DNA from: an uncultured Bacilli bacterium
GTDB lineage: Bacteria; Bacillota_I; Bacilli_A; RF39; UBA660
Direction of reading: 5' to 3'
Length of the DNA: 26,703 nucleotides
Assembly (NCBI GenBank): GCA_910578745.1
Contig: CAJTSN010000001.1
Coordinates: 1 to 26,703 of the forward strand
Numbering within the stretch: position 1 is the stretch's first letter; every line of letters begins with the position of its first letter. Position numbers and translations under genes: made by a program. Below are positions 1 to 6,677 of the stretch, piece by piece. The notes beneath the pieces are model-generated. The model was given only the letters and a program-made list of their open reading frames with translations, was not told the DNA's origin and did not search any database.

Positions 1-7
1 TGATATT

Positions 8-44
8 TCCTTTCCAAATTCATTCTAAGCATTTATAGTATATC
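8..44 (-). promoter_or_regulatory. Possible promoter and RBS of a gene off the left edge
   Basis: On the minus strand an extended -10 (TGATATACT, 37-45) is followed by a Shine-Dalgarno-like AAAGGA (8-13) seven bases from the window edge. This suggests a minus-strand gene starting just outside the window. No good -35 is visible, so this is tentative. Confidence 0.3.
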
Positions 45-130
45 ATTAATTTATAATTTTTACTAGTCCATCACGCACAAACTAGGACATAGCGTATACT
101 TTTATAATTTCTTATATTTTCGTTTTCAAA

Positions 131-154
131 AGTAGTAAATTGGTGGTAAAATTT
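131..154 (+). repeat. Direct repeat copy 1 (tandem 11/12-mer)
   Basis: Two head-to-tail units, AGTAGTAAATT and GGTGGTAAAATT. A near-identical double unit lies at 1179-1201, beyond the start of the nucleosidase gene, and a single AGTAGTAAATT occurs at about 220-230. Together they bracket a segment of about 1.05 kb. They may be recombination sites or protein-binding iterons; function is unknown. Confidence 0.45.
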
Positions 155-189
155 TAGAATTAAGTTTTTTGAATAATGTAAATGAGTAA

Positions 190-224
190 ATATAAAAACT
201 ACTATGCAAAAATGACATAGTAGT
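190..224 (-). terminator. Rho-independent terminator of the nucleosidase gene
   Basis: A perfect 9-bp stem (198-206 with 216-224, 9-base loop) is followed on the minus strand by TTTTTATATTT. It is the last of several hairpins downstream of the gene ending at 323. Confidence 0.65.
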
Positions 225-234
225 AAATTTATAA

Positions 235-316
235 GAGGACTAGTGGCGTAGCCACTAAAGTCCTCGTCATAATAAGGATAGTATTACCCTTGTTATGCAG
301 CATGAAGCATGTAGCA
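235..316 (-). other. Hairpin-rich region downstream of nucleosidase gene
   Basis: A strong two-part hairpin has an outer stem of 6 bp (235-240 with 260-265) and an inner stem of 7 bp (TAGTGGC 241-247 with GCCACTA 251-257). Weaker pairings follow at about 271-297 (AATAAGG with CCTTGTTAT) and 300-316. With the terminator at 198-224 this makes three or four consecutive stem-loops between the stop codon and the transcript end, more than simple termination needs. A structured 3' UTR or remnant palindromic element is possible. Confidence 0.4.
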
Positions 317-322
317 AACATT

Positions 323-1048
323 TTATTTTTTTATATTTGTCGCTTTAGGTTCATAATCTATATAATCAATATTTTCTTTTATTGCAAACTCTAAATAGTT
401 GTCCAATACATTATTCATAATGATTGGGATGTTCTGAACGAATACATTATATTGTTCTTGATGTGTTTTACCTTCTGTTAAAATATCATCCTTAATAGGA
501 AAATCAGATATTCCTCTAAATATAGTACAATTAACATTATTTGCTTTACAAATAAATGCTATTGCAGCAGTTTCTGTATCAGCAATTGTAATTTCATTTT
601 CTTGTAATTCCAAATAATCTTTCCACATAACAACAGGTTTGTCAGCAGTTCCTAGTGTTCCAGTTTGTAAGCCATTTGGTATATTAGATGTATCAAAACA
701 TACAGTGAATGAATCTTTAATTAAAGGTTCCGTTTCTTTTACAGTACAATCATACTGCACTACCTTATTTGGTACAAAAACATCTAAGTTTTTATAATTA
801 GTATCAATTCCCGCACATGTTCCAATAACGATAATTTTTGATAAATTAAAATGGTCTATCATATATTGTGTTGATGCTGAACAATTCATTTTTCTTACAC
901 CACACCTATAAAAAATAACATCTTCACCATACATACTAGTAACAAAATATTCACCAAAAGGATAATTTTTACAATTTTCAATATTGATATTAAATTTTTT
1001 CAATACTGCTTCCCATTCTTTTTTTGCTGCAATACTTATTCCTATCAT
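323..1048 (-). CDS. Nucleoside phosphorylase-family protein, MTA/SAH nucleosidase-like
   Basis: A 241-aa protein of the PNP/UDP phosphorylase superfamily. Visible family features are the glycine-rich phosphate/ribose loop VIGTCAGID (residues 74-82), DTETAAIAF (157-165) in the place of the MEGAAIA ribose-binding segment, and RGISDFP (178-184) whose Asp would be the purine-protonating residue of MTA/SAH nucleosidases. The expected role is cleavage of the N-glycosidic bond of a purine nucleoside such as 5'-methylthioadenosine or S-adenosylhomocysteine. It is cytosolic, with no signal peptide. The Glu-Gly of the usual MEGAA motif is Glu-Thr here and overall similarity looks distant, so the substrate is uncertain. 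The start has an AGAGGTG ribosome site 5 bases upstream. It is a single-gene unit with its own promoter and terminator, bracketed by short direct repeats. Confidence 0.75.
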   Translation of the reverse strand: MIGISIAAKKEWEAVLKKFNINIENCKNYPFGEYFVTSMYGEDVIFYRCGVRKMNCSASTQYMIDHFNLSKIIVIGTCAGIDTNYKNLDVFVPNKVVQYDCTVKETEPLIKDSFTVCFDTSNIPNGLQTGTLGTADKPVVMWKDYLELQENEITIADTETAAIAFICKANNVNCTIFRGISDFPIKDDILTEGKTHQEQYNVFVQNIPIIMNNVLDNYLEFAIKENIDYIDYEPKATNIKK

Positions 1049-1097
1049 TCTTTACACCTCTTATTCAAAAATTGCAAGTTTATTTTTTCATGATATT

Positions 1098-1126
1098 ATT
1101 GTAACATATTTTTGCTTTAAAAGTAA
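1098..1126 (-). promoter_or_regulatory. Sigma-A promoter of the nucleosidase gene
   Basis: On the minus strand, -35 TTACTT (1121-1126), a 17-base spacer and -10 TACAAT (1098-1103), about 50 bases upstream of the start codon. Confidence 0.55.
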
Positions 1127-1178
1127 TATCTATAATTTAATTGTTTTAGTTCTTTAATAAATTAAAAATTTACTGATA

Positions 1179-1201
1179 AGTAGTAAATTAGTAGTAAAAT
1201 T
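1179..1201 (+). repeat. Direct repeat copy 2 (tandem 11/12-mer)
   Basis: Two units, AGTAGTAAATT and AGTAGTAAAATT, in the same orientation as the copy at 131-154. The two copies differ by two substitutions (A/G) over 23 bases. Confidence 0.45.
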
Positions 1202-1324
1202 GACTATTTTTTTGCCAAAACGCTTGTAAAATAAAGGATTTTAATTAAAAACTAAATTTTTGTTATAAAAGTGCTTAAGCTCATCTCTATAATTTTATTA
1301 CTATCTACCTTACTGGTATTAGCA

Positions 1325-1359
1325 ATAAAAAAATAGACACTCTCAACTTGTAGAGTGTC
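1325..1359 (-). terminator. Rho-independent terminator (minus strand)
   Basis: Perfect 8-bp stem GACACTCT (1336-1343) / AGAGTGTC (1352-1359) followed on the minus strand by TATTTTTTTATT. It ends the candidate small RNA and/or the tRNA-Leu transcript. Confidence 0.75.
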
Positions 1360-1374
1360 ACAACTAATTTAATT

Positions 1375-1418
1375 AGAGGCGACATTCACTTGCGACTCGA
1401 ATGTTCCTCTTTTTTATT
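1375..1418 (+). terminator. Possible plus-strand terminator overlapping the candidate small RNA
   Basis: Stem AGAGG..ACATTC (1375-1387) with GAATGT..CCTCT (1399-1410), with a small internal bulge, followed on the plus strand by TTTTTTATTTT. No clear plus-strand promoter was found for it, so it may serve only as the internal hairpin of the minus-strand RNA. Confidence 0.4.
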
Positions 1419-1443
1419 TTATGCAAGTTTCCTTGACATATCC

Positions 1444-1472
1444 ATAATATCATAAAAACGACTTTTTGACAA
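1444..1472 (-). promoter_or_regulatory. Sigma-A promoter of the candidate small RNA
   Basis: On the minus strand, -35 TTGTCA (1467-1472), 17-base spacer, -10 TATTAT (1444-1449). Confidence 0.55.
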
Positions 1473-1517
1473 GCCGTTTTCTATTCCTACTCGAATTGTT
1501 CGAGTTATCATTCAATC

Positions 1518-1606
1518 TGGTGCCTAAGGCCGGACTTGAACCGGCACGGGATTTGACTCCCGCAGGATTTTAAGTCCTGTGCGTCTACCAATTTCGCCAC
1601 TCAGGC
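1518..1606 (-). tRNA. tRNA-Leu (UAA anticodon)
   Basis: The minus strand reads as a class II tRNA with a long variable arm. The acceptor GCCTGAG pairs with CTTAGGC, the anticodon loop CTTAAAA carries TAA, the T arm is CCGGTTCAAGTCCGG, and the CCA end is encoded (1518-1520). Length is 89 nt. It stands alone with its own promoter. Confidence 0.95.
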
Positions 1607-1632
1607 AACATGTTCCTCTTTGAACACTTTAA

Positions 1633-1661
1633 ATTATATATGATTCTACTTATTTATGCAA
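1633..1661 (-). promoter_or_regulatory. Promoter of tRNA-Leu
   Basis: On the minus strand, -35 TTGCAT (1656-1661), 17-base spacer, perfect -10 TATAAT (1633-1638), about 27 bases upstream of the mature tRNA. Confidence 0.65.
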
Positions 1662-1714
1662 TACTTTTATAAAATTATTTTAAATTTTATGAGTTCTTGT
1701 ATTATTATCAAATT

Positions 1715-1746
1715 CAAAAAAAGAAAAAGAATCATCAATCCTTTTT
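1715..1746 (-). terminator. Terminator of the thioredoxin-like gene
   Basis: A 9-bp stem (1724-1732 with 1738-1746, one G-U) followed on the minus strand by CTTTTTTTG. It overlaps the stop codon of the gene. Confidence 0.55.
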
Positions 1747-2355
1747 CGTAAATCCATTTTTCTCTAGCCATTCTGAATATTCTGAATACTCTTTATATCC
1801 TACAGATGTATCAACAATTTCACTATTTTTCATAAGTAATACCATTGGAGTACTACCAAAATTTTTATCTAAGAATCCACTTTCATTATCAAGTTCTAAA
1901 ATTCTATCTAGTTGCTCTGTAGTCTTTACTGTTGTTATATCTAAATATAACGTCTCATAATCATAATCTTTCTGTGCTTGTTGTAATATTGGTAAAAACT
2001 GAACACAAAAACCACAAGTTGATCTACCAATATAAACAATTTGCAAATCCTCTTTGGCAGTTTCATCCTTTAATGTTTCCGCCGTTACTGAATGAAACAT
2101 ACTTACATCATATTCGGTTGAAGAAGGTGTTTCATTATTCTCTTCTGTATCCTCTTTTACCGTTCCAAATTTAGCATCCTTTAATAATAATATCGTTGTA
2201 TTTACAAGAAGTAAAAAAATAATCGCATATAAACAAAGTACAATCCTATTTAAAAGTAAAGAATAATCCACACTCACTACCTTCGTATTTTTCCTTGTTT
2301 CTTCATTTTCAAAATTTTTAGAATTTGACTTTTTGATATTTTTCTTCTCTGGCAT
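1735..2355 (-). CDS. Membrane-anchored thioredoxin-like protein (CGFC)
   Basis: A thioredoxin-fold protein of 206 aa held on the outer face of the membrane. A charged N-terminus (about residues 1-30) precedes one membrane helix at about 35-58. An acidic linker follows, then a thioredoxin-like domain with the redox motif CGFC (114-117), the strand YLDITTV, and STP (about 168-170) giving the cis-proline opposite the active site. The N-in orientation predicted from the basic N-terminus puts the redox domain outside, where it would reduce or form disulfides in exported proteins. The start at 2355 (MPEKKN) has AGGAGG 7 bases upstream; an in-frame ATG seven codons earlier lacks one. It is a single-gene unit with a good promoter. 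The partner is unknown; the Cys-rich secreted protein at 3449-4132 is a possible client. Confidence 0.75.
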   Translation of the reverse strand: MPEKKNIKKSNSKNFENEETRKNTKVVSVDYSLLLNRIVLCLYAIIFLLLVNTTILLLKDAKFGTVKEDTEENNETPSSTEYDVSMFHSVTAETLKDETAKEDLQIVYIGRSTCGFCVQFLPILQQAQKDYDYETLYLDITTVKTTEQLDRILELDNESGFLDKNFGSTPMVLLMKNSEIVDTSVGYKEYSEYSEWLEKNGFTKKD

Positions 2356-2374
2356 AACAAAACCTCCTATTAGC

Positions 2375-2403
2375 ATCTTATCAAATTTTTACATTATTTT
2401 CAA
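2375..2403 (-). promoter_or_regulatory. Promoter of the thioredoxin-like gene
   Basis: On the minus strand, -35 TTGAAA (2398-2403), 17-base spacer, -10 TAAGAT (2375-2380), just upstream of the AGGAGG at 2363-2368. Confidence 0.5.
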
Positions 2404-2419
2404 TATATACAATATATTT

Positions 2420-3394
2420 TCATAAATTCTTCACGATTTCATTCATGTCTGGAAAATTATTTTCCTCTTTTAAGGTAGCAATAAACACATCTAAAATTTG
2501 TTTATCAAATCTTTTTCTACGATTAATTTTCTTTTTTTCCACAAACGAGTATAATTTTTCTAATGCATCTTTATGAGACATTCTTGGATATAATAAATTA
2601 GAGGTTACCATTAAATCAAATGTATCACAAATAGAAATAATCTTACAACAAAGAGGAATTTCTTCTTCCTTCTTTTTTAAAAAACCTTTTCCATCGATTC
2701 GTTCATGATGCAAACGCACAATCTTTTTAATCTCCTTAAATAAAGGAAATGTAAGAAGAAAATCGCCCATCAAAGTATGATATTTATAAAAAGTTTTTTC
2801 ATAGTTAGAATGTTCTCCTGGTTTAGATACCAAAGAAAAAGGAAGAACTAAAAGACCTATATCATGCAAGAGAGCTGCATATTTTAATTTAATAAGCTCT
2901 TCTTCAACCAATTGTAGTTTTCTCCCTACACATACACTATATTTCGCAACCCTTATCGAATGGTCCCTAAAATAATGATTTTTTAAATCCAATAGGTTTA
3001 CGATTTCTTTGGCACTTTTATCTATATCTTGTCCACTACCCCGAATAATCGCCCCTATTTGTTTTTTTATCTTTAAAGCATAATTCTCATATGCCTTTTT
3101 TCGAATCATACCACTGACTTCTTTACACTCCGTCTTTAACCGTTCTTCCTCTACATACATCAGCATACTCTCCACTCGATCTGAGACAACTTGTACATGT
3201 TCTGGTAATACTACTATATCTGGAACTTCATTGTAAAGCGTTGTACTAATCTCCTCTAAATTATTTTCTTGCCTTATTGTATAATATTCGGTTGGAAAAT
3301 AACGTTTATATTTTTCAAAACATTCATCCATTATACAAAAAAATACTATTTGAACCTTTCGATTATAATCCACGACATGAGGATTTCTTTTCAT
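2420..3394 (-). CDS. HD-GYP domain protein, putative cyclic-di-GMP phosphodiesterase
   Basis: A 324-aa protein. The N-terminal 70 residues look like a response-regulator receiver fold (a strand KVQIVFF, then PDIVVL at 58-63), but the position of the phospho-acceptor Asp holds Pro-Glu. A helical linker follows. The HD-GYP domain (about 137-320) has DHS (144-146), HDIG (177-180), H206, HHERIDGKGF (229-238) and CDTFDLM (256-262). The canonical HHExxDGxGYP is thus kept up to GKGF, with YP replaced. HD-GYP proteins hydrolyse cyclic di-GMP; the metal ligands are present, so activity is plausible, while phosphorelay control is not. It has no membrane segment. It is downstream of the secreted glucosaminidase gene, but a terminator lies between them. 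The ribosome site is weak (GTAGG). Confidence 0.7.
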   Translation of the reverse strand: MKRNPHVVDYNRKVQIVFFCIMDECFEKYKRYFPTEYYTIRQENNLEEISTTLYNEVPDIVVLPEHVQVVSDRVESMLMYVEEERLKTECKEVSGMIRKKAYENYALKIKKQIGAIIRGSGQDIDKSAKEIVNLLDLKNHYFRDHSIRVAKYSVCVGRKLQLVEEELIKLKYAALLHDIGLLVLPFSLVSKPGEHSNYEKTFYKYHTLMGDFLLTFPLFKEIKKIVRLHHERIDGKGFLKKKEEEIPLCCKIISICDTFDLMVTSNLLYPRMSHKDALEKLYSFVEKKKINRRKRFDKQILDVFIATLKEENNFPDMNEIVKNL

Positions 3395-3434
3395 AATATC
3401 AGCCTACTTCTTATCCAGAATACCATCATTTTCA

Positions 3435-3458
3435 CTAAAAAAGCAAGATTAACTTGCT
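3435..3458 (-). terminator. Terminator of the glucosaminidase-like gene
   Basis: Stem AGCAAG (3442-3447) / CTTGCT (3453-3458), then TTTTTT on the minus strand. The stop codon lies in the loop. Confidence 0.7.
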
Positions 3459-4132
3459 CTAATTTTTTCTATATACTTATTTACTTTTTGTGCCCATGTT
3501 TTACTTTCAGCATATTTTGGATTAATTTTCTCTGGAGTTGTCAGTCCCTTTGCATAATAATTGTTATATAATAAATCCATAAAACTCTTAATCCCTACAT
3601 CTAGAGAAGAAAACTTTTTATAAGAACCCCCAAAGCATCCAGGACTTCCTTTAATTCCTCCCACATTATTACATTGTTTGACTAAACTGCTACATTCCCA
3701 GTTGCACCCTGTTTCAAGTAATACAATCGAAACAGCTAAATAAGGATCAAGTCCTAGTTCTATAGAATATTCTGCAAAAAGTCTGCCTTTTCCTTTTAGA
3801 GTCGATTTCAAATTTCGATCCAATTTATCGCTTAATTCATCCATTGTCAATCCATCATAAACAATAAGAGATTGTAAATATGCCTCGTAATCTGCTTGTT
3901 TTTTATCTTCAATAATTTCTTTTATTTCTTTTTTTACCTTTTCTACTAACCCCATATCCTCGAAGGACGAGGAGGGTTCATCATCATTTTCCATAATTGC
4001 TGCTTCATGCACATCTTGTTTTGAATAAGTATAATCATTATGTGCTAGTACGAATACACCACACAAAATAGCTGTCAAGCAAACAATAGATGCTGTAAAT
4101 GTTTGAAACAGCCTTTGATTTTTCACTTTCAT
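3449..4132 (-). CDS. Exported glucosaminidase/lysozyme-fold protein
   Basis: A 227-aa protein with an N-terminal membrane anchor or uncleaved signal (about residues 9-30) and an acidic, coiled linker (45-85). The C-terminal domain (about 110-225) resembles the N-acetylglucosaminidase (FlgJ/Bax/LytG-like) fold: AEYSIELGLDPYLAVSIVLLETG with the likely catalytic Glu140, then NNVGGIKG (155-162), and a C-terminal helix WAQKVNKYIEKI. It is predicted to cut peptidoglycan glycan strands outside the cell. Four cysteines (143, 147, 154, 166) surround the active-site loop, which is unusual for this fold and suggests disulfides. The start has GAGGTGA 4 bases upstream and a strong promoter. The exact bond cleaved cannot be told from sequence. 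Confidence 0.7.
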   Translation of the reverse strand: MKVKNQRLFQTFTASIVCLTAILCGVFVLAHNDYTYSKQDVHEAAIMENDDEPSSSFEDMGLVEKVKKEIKEIIEDKKQADYEAYLQSLIVYDGLTMDELSDKLDRNLKSTLKGKGRLFAEYSIELGLDPYLAVSIVLLETGCNWECSSLVKQCNNVGGIKGSPGCFGGSYKKFSSLDVGIKSFMDLLYNNYYAKGLTTPEKINPKYAESKTWAQKVNKYIEKIRAS

Positions 4133-4170
4133 CTTTCACCTCTTGCCCATTATTACAACAGACAGGTAAT

Positions 4171-4200
4171 ATCATAACATAAAATTTTTTTACTTGTCAA
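4171..4200 (-). promoter_or_regulatory. Promoter of the glucosaminidase-like gene
   Basis: On the minus strand, perfect -35 TTGACA (4195-4200), 18-base spacer, -10 TATGAT (4171-4176). Confidence 0.6.
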
Positions 4201-4213
4201 ATTTGAAATACTC

Positions 4214-4489
4214 CTATTTATTTACCTCATGATAATACTGATATTCAGAAAGCTCACTTGCAATGATTTCCAACTCCTCAATTTCCTCCATAGATAATCG
4301 AGTCTCTATCGCATAAACTAAAGAAGCAGTCGAGACATAGTCTTGGTAATGAATACCATATTTTTCTAGAATTTCTATCTGTTTATCTGATAAGAAAAGA
4401 TTATTTTCTCTAAATTTATGCATAGAATCCATTTGACTATTTTCTCTTATTAAGTTTTCAATATCCAAATCCACATCTTTTAGTCTCAA
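4214..4489 (-). CDS. Hypothetical protein, small and acidic
   Basis: About 91 aa, not recognised. It is acidic and mostly helical by composition (many Glu, Leu, Ile), with no membrane segment, cysteine motif or known catalytic signature. Start choice: GTG (4498) and ATG (4495) overlap the Shine-Dalgarno AGGTGAT, so they are too close to it. A TTG at 4489 sits 4 bases beyond GGTGAT and is preferred here. It lies 24 bases downstream of the Hsp20 stop and is probably co-transcribed with it. Confidence 0.55.
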   Translation of the reverse strand: MRLKDVDLDIENLIRENSQMDSMHKFRENNLFLSDKQIEILEKYGIHYQDYVSTASLVYAIETRLSMEEIEELEIIASELSEYQYYHEVNK

Positions 4490-4512
4490 GCACATCACCT
4501 AAACCCATTATA

Positions 4513-4887
4513 CTACAAAATTTCTATTTTTTTCACATGTGTACTCTCTACATTTTTTGGTATTTTGATTGTCAAAATTCCTTCTTTAAACGAAGCTGTA
4601 ATCTCATCTTCTTTTACATTTCCAAGATAAAAACTTCTCTCATAAGATGCGTAATTTCGTTCCCTTCTTATATAATTTTTTTCCTCTTGTTGTTTTTTTA
4701 CTAAAGAAATCGTTAAATACCCATCTTTTACTTCTATTTTTATATCCTCCTTTGAAAATCCAGGTGCATCCATTTCTATAAAGAAATCGTCCTCTTGTTC
4801 ATAAATATCACATTTCATCTTTGTTGCATCATTTTTTTCTAACAAATTATTAAATAAATCATCTAAATAATAATTTCTAGGAAGCAT
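4513..4887 (-). CDS. Hsp20/alpha-crystallin small heat shock protein
   Basis: A 124-aa ATP-independent holdase chaperone of the cytosol. The alpha-crystallin domain runs from about residue 23 to 113: FFIEMDAPGFSKEDIKIEVKDGYLTI, then the conserved FKEGILTIKIPKN. A C-terminal IEI (residues 121-123) matches the I-x-I motif used to link dimers into oligomers. The short N-terminal arm is normal for a class A small Hsp. The ribosome site AAGGGTGAT lies 3 bases upstream of the ATG. No CIRCE operator is visible in front of it. It sits directly behind the broken helicase gene and may be read from that promoter. Confidence 0.9.
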   Translation of the reverse strand: MLPRNYYLDDLFNNLLEKNDATKMKCDIYEQEDDFFIEMDAPGFSKEDIKIEVKDGYLTISLVKKQQEEKNYIRRERNYASYERSFYLGNVKEDEITASFKEGILTIKIPKNVESTHVKKIEIL

Positions 4888-4907
4888 TCTATCACCCTTT
4901 CCATTTC

Positions 4908-6597
4908 CTAATGTACTACAGTCTTAGTTTCCTCTACATTTTCGATTCTATACTTCATTATTTCTATATCTTTTTTATTTTCTTCTAAAAGTTCCTTAAC
5001 AAAAGGAGAATAGTGACGACATGGACAAAATAGATAAACATAGTTTTTTGTTCTAGTCAAAGCCACATAAAAAAGTCGTCTTTCTTCCTCATAGGGATAA
5101 CTTTCCCTTTTTGTCACATAATGTAACACTTCATCATCTATAAGCTGACTTGGAAAACCTAAGATAGAATCTTCCATGTTAATCAAAATTACATTCTCAC
5201 TTTCTAACCCTTTTGATTTATGAACCGTATAAAAATAAAGTTTGATTCTTTTGAATTACAAAAACATCATAACTTCTTAAAAATTCTATATCATGATTAT
5301 TTCTCCCTAATATATAATATGTATGACTTTCATTTTTAGAAATAATTTGTTCTAAAAAAAGAATAAAATCCTTCTTTTGTTTATAAAAAAAGAGTTTAAT
5401 TGGCTTTTCTATTCGTTTTTTTGAATGTAAATCTTTATGAATTTGTTTCTTATTTTTCATGACAAAATTTCCAGCAACTGTAATCAATTCTTGTGGATTT
5501 CGATAGGTTGTTTGTATTTTAAAAATAGAGCTATAAGGAAATAAATCGCCAAAATTTAAAAAATGATCTAAAGTACATCCAGTAAATTTATAAATTGCCT
5601 GCCAATCATCACCGACGGCAATCACTTTACTATTTCCTAGTTCTTTTAATGCTTTTATAAGTAGATAGCGAATATAGGAGGTATCTTGATATTCGTCAAT
5701 AAGAATATAATCGTACTTTTTATACGTTCCTCCATTTAAAAGAAGAGCGGTTGCTTCTTTTATCATATCATCAAAATCAATCTTATTCTCTCTATCCAGC
5801 ATTTCCTCATATTTTGTATATACTTTATAAGTAAAATTTAAAAACAAGAGTTCTTTTTTTCTTAAAAAACGATTCTTATTTTGTTTTGCTTCTTCAATAA
5901 ACGAAGAAAATTGTTCTTTTTCATAACCTCCCGATTTAAATAGATGAATGAATGTACAAACTAAATTTAAAAATTGTTCTTTTTTTCGTTTATCTGTTTT
6001 AAAAAAGAAAGTCATATCTGTTTCCTCTACCAATTTTAGAAGAATCGATTTCAAAAGTGTTTCATCGGCTATCTCTAAATCAAAACCATTATGATGGAAA
6101 ATAGAAATTCCTAATTTGTGAAACGTCATACAATCAATTTTTTCATCTATCACTTTTTCTAAAGAAAGGCGAAAATCCTCTGTAATGGCATTTGTAAAAG
6201 ATATACATAATATCTTTGAAGCCTCAACTTGTTTTACTTTTAATAAATAAACGATTTTTCCTAACATTGTTAAAGTTTTTCCACTCCCTGCCCCTGCAAT
6301 AATTAAACTACTATCTTCTTCTTGTAATACAGCGATTCTCTGTTCCTTATCTAAACTTCTTCCATTAATATTAGAAAGTAATTCATTATATTTTTCTCCT
6401 TCCTCTTCTAAAAATAATTTATTTTTTCTTTGAATAATCTTTTCTAAATTTCTATAAGTATACTTAAAAATCCAAGCTTTCAATGAAAAAAGATATTTCC
6501 ATTTTCTATAATTCATATAAGTTTCTTTATATTTTTTCTTCAAAGAAAAAATTTTCTTTTTATTACAATATTCTTTTTCATTTAATTCTTCTAACAT
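4908..6597 (-). pseudogene. UvrD/helicase IV-like superfamily 1 DNA helicase, frameshifted
   Basis: Two adjacent frames together give one SF1 helicase of about 560 aa. The first (5218-6597) holds Walker A AGAGSGKT (residues 101-108), DEYQDTS (motif II), GDDWQAIYKFTG (III) and TYRNPQEL (IV). The second (about 5255 down to 4908) continues with YTVHKSKGLES (V) and RRLFYVALTRTK (VI). The break lies in an AAAA run on the minus strand (5249-5252): removing one A joins VIQ to RIKLYFYTVHKSKGLE without a gap. The long basic N-terminal region before Walker A resembles helicase IV. The start at 6597 has AAGGAGG; the longer frame upstream does not. If the shift is real, product is lost before motif V and the protein is dead; it may instead be a sequencing error or programmed slippage. 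Confidence 0.8.
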
Positions 6598-6613
6598 ATT
6601 TGCCTCCTTCCTA

Positions 6614-6642
6614 AGGATAACAAAACGAAAATTGTTTTTCAA
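6614..6642 (-). promoter_or_regulatory. Possible promoter of the helicase gene
   Basis: On the minus strand, -35 TTGAAA (6637-6642), 17-base spacer, weak -10 TATCCT (6614-6619). Confidence 0.4.
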
Positions 6643-6644
6643 AA

Positions 6645-6677
6645 GCATAAAAAAAAGTTTCTGCAAAAAACTTTTTT
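6645..6677 (-). terminator. Terminator of the VanZ-RDD gene
   Basis: A 10-bp stem AAAAAAGTTT (6651-6660) with AAACTTTTTT (6668-6677), so the U-run is within the stem. It starts at the stop codon of the gene and could work in either direction. Confidence 0.6.

Larger units (their letters stand above)
1325..1438 (-). ncRNA. Candidate small RNA (promoter to terminator, no credible ORF)
   Basis: A minus-strand promoter (1444-1472) predicts transcription starting near 1437. A strong terminator ends it at about 1325, giving an RNA of roughly 110 nt. The RNA would contain a hairpin joining 1375-1387 with 1399-1410 and the terminator hairpin (1336-1343 with 1352-1359). No reading frame with a good ribosome site is present. 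I do not recognise it as a known RNA family. It lies just downstream of tRNA-Leu on the same strand, so it could also be processed tRNA 3' trailer, but its own promoter argues for independent transcription. Confidence 0.4.

Noticed and set aside
1305..1385. Hydrophobic 26-codon minus-strand ORF (MSPLIKLVV...) inside the small RNA candidate, possible type I toxin
   Set aside because: It lacks a good ribosome site and reads through the strong terminator at 1336-1359, so the transcript would end before the stop codon.
131..1606. tRNA-Leu as the attachment site of an element flanked by the AGTAGTAAATT repeats
   Set aside because: The repeats do not overlap or copy any part of the tRNA, so they are not tRNA-derived att sites.
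1697..1960. Plus-strand frames opposite the thioredoxin-like, HD-GYP and helicase genes
   Set aside because: They lie antisense to well-supported genes, have no ribosome sites, and their low-complexity Phe/Ser/Tyr-rich products are typical of shadows in AT-rich DNA.
4908..5186. Separate small gene starting at ATG 5186 (MINMEDSILGF...)
   Set aside because: The frame is open upstream and encodes helicase motif V, so it is the C-terminal part of the frameshifted helicase and not an independent gene.
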